Below, one piece after another: positions 57,966 through 64,000 of a stretch of DNA of 64,000 nucleotides; within the stretch, counting starts at the first letter, position 1; every line of letters begins with the position of its first letter. Made by a program: the position numbers and the translations under genes. The DNA lies in assembly GCF_029873635.1 (NCBI RefSeq), contig NC_080419.1:70041823-70105822 (forward strand), read 5' to 3'. This stretch comes from Malania oleifera (Eukaryota; Streptophyta; Magnoliopsida; Santalales; Ximeniaceae). The notes under the pieces are model-generated. The model had not been told where the DNA came from, did no database searches, and saw only the letters and a list, made by a program, of their open reading frames with translations.

Positions 57966-60134
57966 TGATTACGCATCAAAGTTTCATAATTAGGTGTTTA
58001 AATGCGTTAATTAAGTATTGCAATTTTATTTAAATGCCTAGTTATGTGTAGTACTTTAACGTTGAGCTCAATTGATAATATCAAGATAATTATCCTATCT
58101 TTGCCCATAAATTTATGAACATTTGTGCTTAATTATCACAGGGCAATGCTTGGGAATAAAAGGGTGAAGGCTCAAGCATTTTAAAGCAATGAAAGTGGAA
58201 TGCACGAGGAGGACACACGTGAAGGGTCTTAAATTTCTACATGGACCATAAAGATTAGAGAAAAAAAAAAGTGCATGGGCCATGCAAAGAAGGCCCATGC
58301 AGCTATGCTTGTGTGATTAGAGCTTTAAAAGGTTAAAAGGGTTGTGCATGTGTGTGTGGGCTACAAGGGCAGTCGTGCTTGAAAGGAAACAAGTCACATG
58401 GGCCATGCAAAGAAGGCCTATGCGCCTACAACAAAGAAACACGGCTAGGGTAGCTTGTGGGGGAAGGAAAAGAAGGGTTTTATGTTTGTGTTGCCATATG
58501 ACTAAGGAGGTTTGGTGGCCGTGAGCAAGAGGGCAGCATTGCTGGGAGTTTTGGAGCAGTCATGTGTATCCATTTGGCTTAGACTTCTCTTCTCTTCTCT
58601 CCTCCTCTCCTCTCTTTTTTCTATTTTTTTTTTTTTTTTTTTTGTGTTCTTCACTCTAAGGTTTATTTGTGAGTGCAATTGAAGGAAGTTAGTAGCTATG
58701 GATTAAAGGGTTTTTGGAGCCGCCATGAGTAGGGAAAGAACACTCAGCAAGCTTAATAGTAGTTGTGTTTGTAGGCTTGAAGAAGGGACACGCAACAAGC
58801 TTAATAGTAGCTGTGTCCGCAACTTGTGCCTTGTGTTCGGCCTCTCTTTTCTCTCTTCTCTCCTCTCCTCTCTCCTCTTCTTCCTCTCCTTCCTTTCCTT
58901 TATCCTTTTGTTCTTTTTTTCTTTACTTTAATGTCTACACAAATACTTTATTTTGATTAAGTTATTGTTGTATTGAGTCTGCTTTGTTTAAGTTAATGTT
59001 GGATTGATTTACTTTATGGTTGAATGTTTTATTAGATTAATGAAGTTCTTGTGTTTAGTTCATCTTTTTTTATCAGTAAAGGTGAATGTATTGATCAAAG
59101 TATGTATATACAACATACACTGGGCATCCCTAGGATTACACAAGGGAAAACAATCCCCATCCAAAGCAGTATCAGATATCAAGGACTTCCAAGCTAAAAC
59201 AACAATTTATCCAAATCTTACAGAGAGTTGAAAGCATTTAAATATCATTGTACATAATAAATTTATCATATACTACTCTATAAGTGTACCTTTGAATCAC
59301 CTAGAGTAGGTCCAAGGGAGAGATCCTCTTTCCTTCAAATTTCCACAGGTTCCTAAAGTGCTAGATGAAATAAACCGTAGCAGCCAAGCCTTCTTGTGTT
59401 TAGTTCATTGTTTGAATGTTTAAACGTTGGGTTATTTTGTTCGTTTAATTTCGTTATGGTTTACTTTATTATTTGCATGAGTCGTTGAATAAGTTATTTT
59501 TGTTGCGTTGGTTTTGCGTAGTTTGTTAAGTTTGATTTGTGTTTAAGGGATGTTTTATAGCACAAGAAGATTAAGATTTAATTAAGTAACAAGGTACACA
59601 AGGTATTTGATAGAATGTCATTTAGAACATGAATAATATATTTGACCACCTTAGAAAGAAGGGATTAGATGATGTTGTTGAATGTGGTTTATCTCTTTGA
59701 AGCAAGGATAGTCATTATTCATTCAACACACGTCCTCAATTTCTTATAATTTATGGGCAAGAATAGTGTTGGTGACAAGGACATCGACACATGAATTTTA
59801 AACATTTTCCATAACTATGTTTTGTGTCTTACTCGAGGTTATAAACATGCTGCGTTTTAATTTCATTTATTCCATTAAGTAGATAATTTACCAATCTCAC
59901 ATAAAATCAAGAAAAAGAACCATCTTCGAACTATGTATGGAGACCCCGTTCCATTGTCAATAACATGTTAGTTAGTCATAGAGTTTAATTTCCTTCATTT
60001 TTGGATAACAGTTAAATTTGGAATTCAACCATACTGTTCCCTATGGAGATGACTTAGGGACTTCCTTAATTACTACTTGCCGACACTCTTATATTTGGGA
60101 GCTATTCTCTAAGGTATTTTATAGTCAAGTCAAA
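57966..60134. mobile_element. 2.17-kb insertion of unknown class with 12-bp target duplication
   Basis: TAACTGCCTATA lies on both sides (57954-57965, 60135-60146), and removing the insert restores the extra ORF in frame (YRQL joined to TLEAK). The insert begins TGATTACGCATC and ends AGTCAAA, has no inverted ends and no coding frame that I recognise. Phrases such as TTCCCTATGGAGATGACTTA near its right end recall gypsy LTR ends, but a 12-bp duplication does not fit an LTR element. It contains CT-rich and T-rich stretches (58590-58640, 58840-58930) and a LINE at 59064. Confidence 0.55.
59064..59390 (-). mobile_element. 5'-truncated L1-type LINE
   Basis: TTCTTGTGTTTAGTTCAT flanks it exactly (59046-59063, 59391-59408), an 18-bp target duplication. 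The A-rich tail is on the left (minus strand ATAAAAAAAG). Minus-strand text LAATVYFI, stop, HFRNLWKFEGKRISPLDLL resembles the C terminus of plant L1 ORF2. Only 327 bp remain. Confidence 0.75.
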
Positions 60135-60652
60135 TAACTGCCTATACAAAGGAGGATGACCGAAACAAATTGGTGGTTCAGTTAAGATGAGTTGCAAAAA
60201 TGCTTTTTGGGGGGGGGGGGGGTAAACCCTTCCTCCATTTTCCAAGATTGTCCTAAGTTAGGGCATTCAAAATCTCCAAACTGAAGTTGAAAATTTTCAA
60301 CTATGGTTTGTGGGGTGAGAGCAAAAGATTTGTTCATGATTAAGGTTGTATATATGGTCCCTTCCCTTCCTAAGTTTGCATAAAATAGGTGAACCAAATT
60401 TGGAAAAACCCATTTGGGTTGATAAGCTATGAATCTATCCCAACCTAATGTAGTAAACATTTAGAGAATATTGGGAAAGTACTCTTGCATAAAGGGTATT
60501 TCTAGAATCTTACTCAAAATAGGTTCTAAAGAACAAAGATGTTCACTGTAGATCTTCTTTTCCCCTGGAGTCACAAACTAGTGGTGAATGTGCTCCATAT
60601 TATCCTAACCCGTGGGAGGATATTTTAGTCCAATGCTCTTTGTTCTTGGCAT
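60135..60652 (-). pseudogene. SIRE extra ORF, N-terminal part
   Basis: From the ATG at 60652 (MPRTKSIGLKYPP) the frame passes stops at about 60607, 60583 and 60460. It then reads FTTLGWDRFIAYQPKWVFPN, LVHLFYANLGREGTIYTTLI, FECPNLGQSWKMEEGFTP. A run of 13 G (60212-60224, C on the coding strand) coincides with a frame slip, after which FLQLILTEPPICFGHPPLYR continues to the insertion. GWxxF, FYANL and PxLVxxFYAN are hallmarks of the putative plant transposon protein domain. Confidence 0.7.
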
Positions 60653-61144
60653 GATTTCGGAGCTTGAGAGTAGAGAAATTCGAAAGATCTGAGGTAAAGA
60701 AGCAAGATTGGAGCGTAGATATGAGTTTTTGAGGCTAAATCGAAGTGTAGAAGAGTCGAAGAGGGAGAGGTGCATGTTTGGGTGAGAGAAGAATAGGGTT
60801 CAAGGAGCTGAAATGTTAAAAATTTAGGGTTTTTCACGACTTTCAAATTTTATATCTGCACGGTTCGGTCACCTGAACCAAAAGTTCGGTCGCCCGAACA
60901 TCCTGGATTTTAAAACTCCTAACACAGTAGGCATTCGGTCGCTTGAACTGCAAGTTTAGTCACTCGAAGTCTTCGGCTGACTCTATGTCGAGCTTTCAAT
61001 TGCCTGAACCAATGAATAATCTTAGCACACAATCCAATAAGGGTTCGGTTGATTGACCTACACCCTTTAGTTGCTCGAAGTTCTGAAGTTTTTAAATAAC
61101 TTAAAATTTCACCTGAAACACTCAAGTTAATGAACAACTTCTCC
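60653..61144 (-). other. Spacer between copia pol and the extra ORF
   Basis: It separates the RNase H end from the extra ORF ATG. It holds several imperfect palindromes of the form GTTCGGTCGCCCGAAC (60861-61075), the same word class as in the copia LTRs, and a TATATAAAATTTG-like box near 60846. It could contain the promoter of the extra ORF; this is inference. Confidence 0.4.
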
Positions 61145-62655
61145 TCAAACTACTTCTCTTGCATGCAATATGACTAATTCATGTCTTATTAATATGAAGC
61201 GGTCCACTTGAAGAGGTTTCGTGAATATGTTGGCCCATTGTTCATCCGTGCTCACAAATTCAAGAGTGATATCCTCCTTTTGCACATGATTTCGAAGAAA
61301 GTGATGTCTTATATCAATGTGCTTTGTTCTTAAGTGAGATATCAAATTTTTAGATATATTAATGGCGCTAGTATTATCACATTTTATGGGCATAGACTCA
61401 TAATCCAAATTATAGTCTTTAAGTTGTTGCTTCATATACAACACTTGTGCACAACAGCTTCGAGCAGTGACATATTATGCTTTAGCAGTAGATAATGCCA
61501 TGAAATTCTATTTATTGGAAAACCAAGATACCCAAGAATGTCCTAAGAAGTGACATGTACTACTTGTACTCTTGCAGTCAATTTTGTACCTAGCATCGTC
61601 CACATCGGACTAACTAATCATTTCAAAGGATGTGTATTTATGATACCGTAAACCCAAGTCTATAGTACCAATCAAATAACCTTTTGACAACTATTTGATG
61701 TGATTCCTTAGGTGAGACTTGAAATTTAGCACACATGCAAACACTGAAAATTATATCTGGTCTACTGGCTATTAAGTAAAGCAGACTCACAATCATACCA
61801 CGGTAGTACTTGACATCTACCAGCTCATCTTTGTCAAGATTAATAGAGATGCTCATTGGAGTTCCTATTGCCTTGCCACCTTCTATATCAAATTTCTTGA
61901 GCAAGTCTTTTATGTATTTAGATTGGGTTATAAACGTGCCATTCTTGGCTTACTTGATTTGAAGTCCTAGAAAATATGTGATTTCACCCATTATACTCAT
62001 CTCAAATTCATTTTGCATGCATGTAGCAAACTCTTTGCATAAAATCTCATTTGTAGCCCCAAATATGATATCATCGACATAAATTTGAATGATAAGCATA
62101 TCATTGGCCTTGGTTTTGATAAAGAGAGTACTATCGATCTTTCCCCTCGAGAATCCATTTTCTAATAGAAAGCCACTTAATCTTTCATATGAAGCTCTAG
62201 GAGCTTGTTTTAACCTATATAAGGCTTTCTTCAACCTAAACACATGGTTTGGAAAATTGAAATCTTCAAAACTTGGGGTTGTGCTACATATACTTCTTCA
62301 TTTATGAAACCATTTAAGAATGCACTCTTTACACCCTTTTGATAGAGTTAAAAGTTTTTATGGGATGCATAGGAAAGTAATATACGAATGACTTCCATTC
62401 TAGCTACAGGAGCATAGGTTTCCTCAAAATTAATGCCTTCTTCTTGATTGTAACTTTGTGCTACCAGTCTAGTCATGTTACGGATAACAATGTCATTTTC
62501 ATCCTTTTATTCATATAATCCCATTTAGTGCCTATTACTGAATGATTATTGGGTCTAGGAACTAACTTCCAAAGTTTATTCCTTTCAAATTGATTTAACT
62601 CCTCTTGCATTGATAATACCCATGAGTCATCATTGATTGCATTATTAATGTTCTT
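61145..62655 (-). pseudogene. Copia reverse transcriptase and RNase H (SIRE-like), decayed
   Basis: From the right: SWVLSMQEELNQFERNKVWK, LVPRPNNHSVIGTKW, several stops, then VFRLKKALYRLKQAPRASYE, IQIYVDDIIFG (catalytic YVDD), EFEMSIMGEITYFLGLQI, KKFDIEGGKAIGTPMSIS, YRGMIVSLLYLIASRPDI. The RNase H end reads PIKCDNTSAINISKN, TKHIDIRHHFLR and EFVSTDEQWANIFTKPL. Stops and frame changes near 62244-62500, 61905-61950 and 61445-61637 rule out function. The first part of RT and all of integrase are missing. Confidence 0.88.
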
Positions 62656-62661
62656 AGGTTT

Positions 62662-63922
62662 TGTTGGCCTAACAAGGCTTCATCTCTATTTTGATGATAA
62701 CAAACTAAGGATTCTAATTGTGCTTCAAGTAAATTTATAGGTATCATAACTCACAAGCACATTGGATCATACTTAAAGCTTAAAATTCGTGAGAAACAAA
62801 AGCTAAATGAGGATTGGCTAAAGCTTGGATGCAGATAAACCTTCAAGAACATGAGGACTTAACTTTTATTTGATATGTATTATTTTAGGAGTCTCATGTA
62901 AGTACTTATCTATGTTAAGATTGTGTATGAAGCTCGTAGGATATAATTGGACTTAGAGACCTATTTCTAAAATTCAAAAAATGTCTTTTCAAAGTTGAAA
63001 TATGTTTTAAAAGAACATAAATGATTTTTGAAATAAAGAATATTGAATTTCACAACAAATTGAACAAACTGGTCTGGAATTAGTGTGTTCCGATTCACAC
63101 AAAAAAACATATTATTTTCATATTTCATAGTTGCTGTGCACCGTGCTTCGCTGCTAAAATTCAAAATCTGGTTTTGGCTCTTCATTTTCAAATATTTCAG
63201 TCCAAGAAACCCTAGAATTCTTCTTAGCTTCATTACATATTCTTATTGAGAGGTTTTTAGTGATTTTATATTGTACAAATATACGCTTCTTAGAGAGTAT
63301 TCTGCTTGTACGAAAATCTGCTGTATTGCTTATTGAACTTTCAATTTAGAAATAGAATCGAACTAGCAAGAGGGTTGTTCTTGCTAGAGAGGTGTTTCCA
63401 CCTACTGAAAAGAGAGAGGGAACTCCACCTATTGAAAGAAGAGAGTAAAAGAAATCCTTACAGCGGGTTGCTTGAGGCAAGGACGTAGGCAGGCCGCCGA
63501 ACCTCATAAAAAATTTGAGTGTTTTTCTTTCCTTTAATCTCTTTACTTTCCTACAATTATAAATTGATAATTATCTTCTGTGCATGAATTAAAATTGATT
63601 TGGTAATTGTTGAATGTTGAGATTGATTTGAGGATATTGTGAATCATTTAAAGTTACTTTTAGATATTGTGAATAATTGAAGTTTCCTTCAAAAATCAAA
63701 TGTTGTTGAAATTGCAAATTCTAAATTGATTTAATCAGGTGAGATAATTTCATTTTAGTTAATTGATTATTCAAATACAAGAAGGATATTTGATTGGTTA
63801 AAATTGTTGAGATTGTTTGATATTTACATATTCATTATTTAAACACAAGATTAATATTTGTATGGTTAAATATCTATTCACGTATATTAATCTGCTAGAA
63901 ATAAAATAAGCCTTGTGTTTTG

Positions 63923-63972
<50 letters not shown>

Positions 63973-64000
63973 GGATTTCTTATTGGTATAGTTGTAGCGA
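62662..64000 (+). repeat. LTR of a second SIRE-like copy, plus strand, runs off the window
   Basis: TGTTGGCCTAACAAGGCTTC matches the start of the minus-strand LTR at 56291 and similarity continues (TAAGGATTCTAATTGTGCTT, TTTATAGGTAT). It begins inside the RT of the preceding element in opposite orientation. A (TA)n run lies at 63930-63969. The end of the LTR and any interior are outside. Confidence 0.75.

Larger units (their letters stand above)
54746..62661 (-). mobile_element. SIRE-like Ty1/copia retrotransposon, 3' half
   Basis: Order on the minus strand: RT-RNase H (62655-61145), spacer, extra ORF (60652-57219, interrupted), purine tract, 3' LTR (56291-54746). The RT text is of the copia type, and an extra ORF between pol and the 3' LTR is characteristic of the SIRE/Maximus lineage. 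Gag, protease and integrase are absent: the RT is cut at 62661 by a plus-strand LTR of the same family. It has stops throughout and a 2.17-kb insertion. Confidence 0.82.

Noticed and set aside
58725-58956. Serine/leucine-rich open frames
   Set aside because: Low-complexity CT-rich sequence inside the unclassified insertion; no gene support.
57966-60134. Solo gypsy LTR
   Set aside because: Some phrases resemble LTR ends, but the 12-bp flanking duplication and lack of a CA end at the boundary do not fit; left unclassified.

Overview
The window is nuclear DNA of a flowering plant. Coding density is very low, introns are AT-rich with GT-AG borders, and almost all of the sequence consists of plant transposons: Ty3/gypsy, Ty1/copia, CACTA, hAT, LINE and SINE. 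I see no rRNA gene, free tRNA gene, CRISPR array or organellar sequence. The species cannot be named from this window.

Layout. 1-13170 is a three-level nest. A CACTA DNA transposon ends at 13170 in TTTTGTAGTG. It still carries the tail of its TNP2-type transposase and a decayed second gene, and it holds a 1-kb palindrome. It is interrupted by a minus-strand gypsy element (1143-6691), which in turn is interrupted by another gypsy-type LTR (1-1142). 13455-16694 is the 3' end of a SIRE-like copia element with an extra gene after pol.

17990-24928 (minus) is the one clear host gene: a two-exon Core-2/I-branching (DUF266) glycosyltransferase-like protein of 385 residues with no disabling change. 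Its 5.8-kb intron holds a hAT element with a perfect 8-bp target duplication and a dead RTE-type LINE. Its promoter and 5' UTR region (25204-26346) is repeated at 31526-32572. Between the two copies lie a solo LTR (26846-29009) and paired fragments of an older retroelement.

33038-44935 is a minus-strand gag-only retrotransposon (TR-GAG type) with two tandem arrays. A younger plus-strand LTR retrotransposon, 34846-42781, has inserted into it with target duplication GGCAT. This younger element has near-identical 2.5-kb LTRs, a tRNA-Met primer site and a polypurine tract but no gag or pol. Instead its interior carries a tRNA-derived SINE, a CpG-rich minisatellite, a TATA box and an open intronless reading frame for a WUSCHEL-type homeobox (WOX) protein with a WUS-box-like motif. 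This apparent capture of a developmental transcription factor by a retroelement is the most notable feature of the window.

45352-54043 is another large non-autonomous LTR element (copia gag remnants only, target duplication TAGAT) that split an old gypsy pol. 54746-62661 is a minus-strand SIRE-like copia element: RT-RNase H, then the same extra gene as at 13.5 kb, then the 3' LTR. Its extra gene is broken by a 2.17-kb insertion that itself contains a truncated L1-type LINE. 62662-64000 is the start of a plus-strand LTR of the same copia family.
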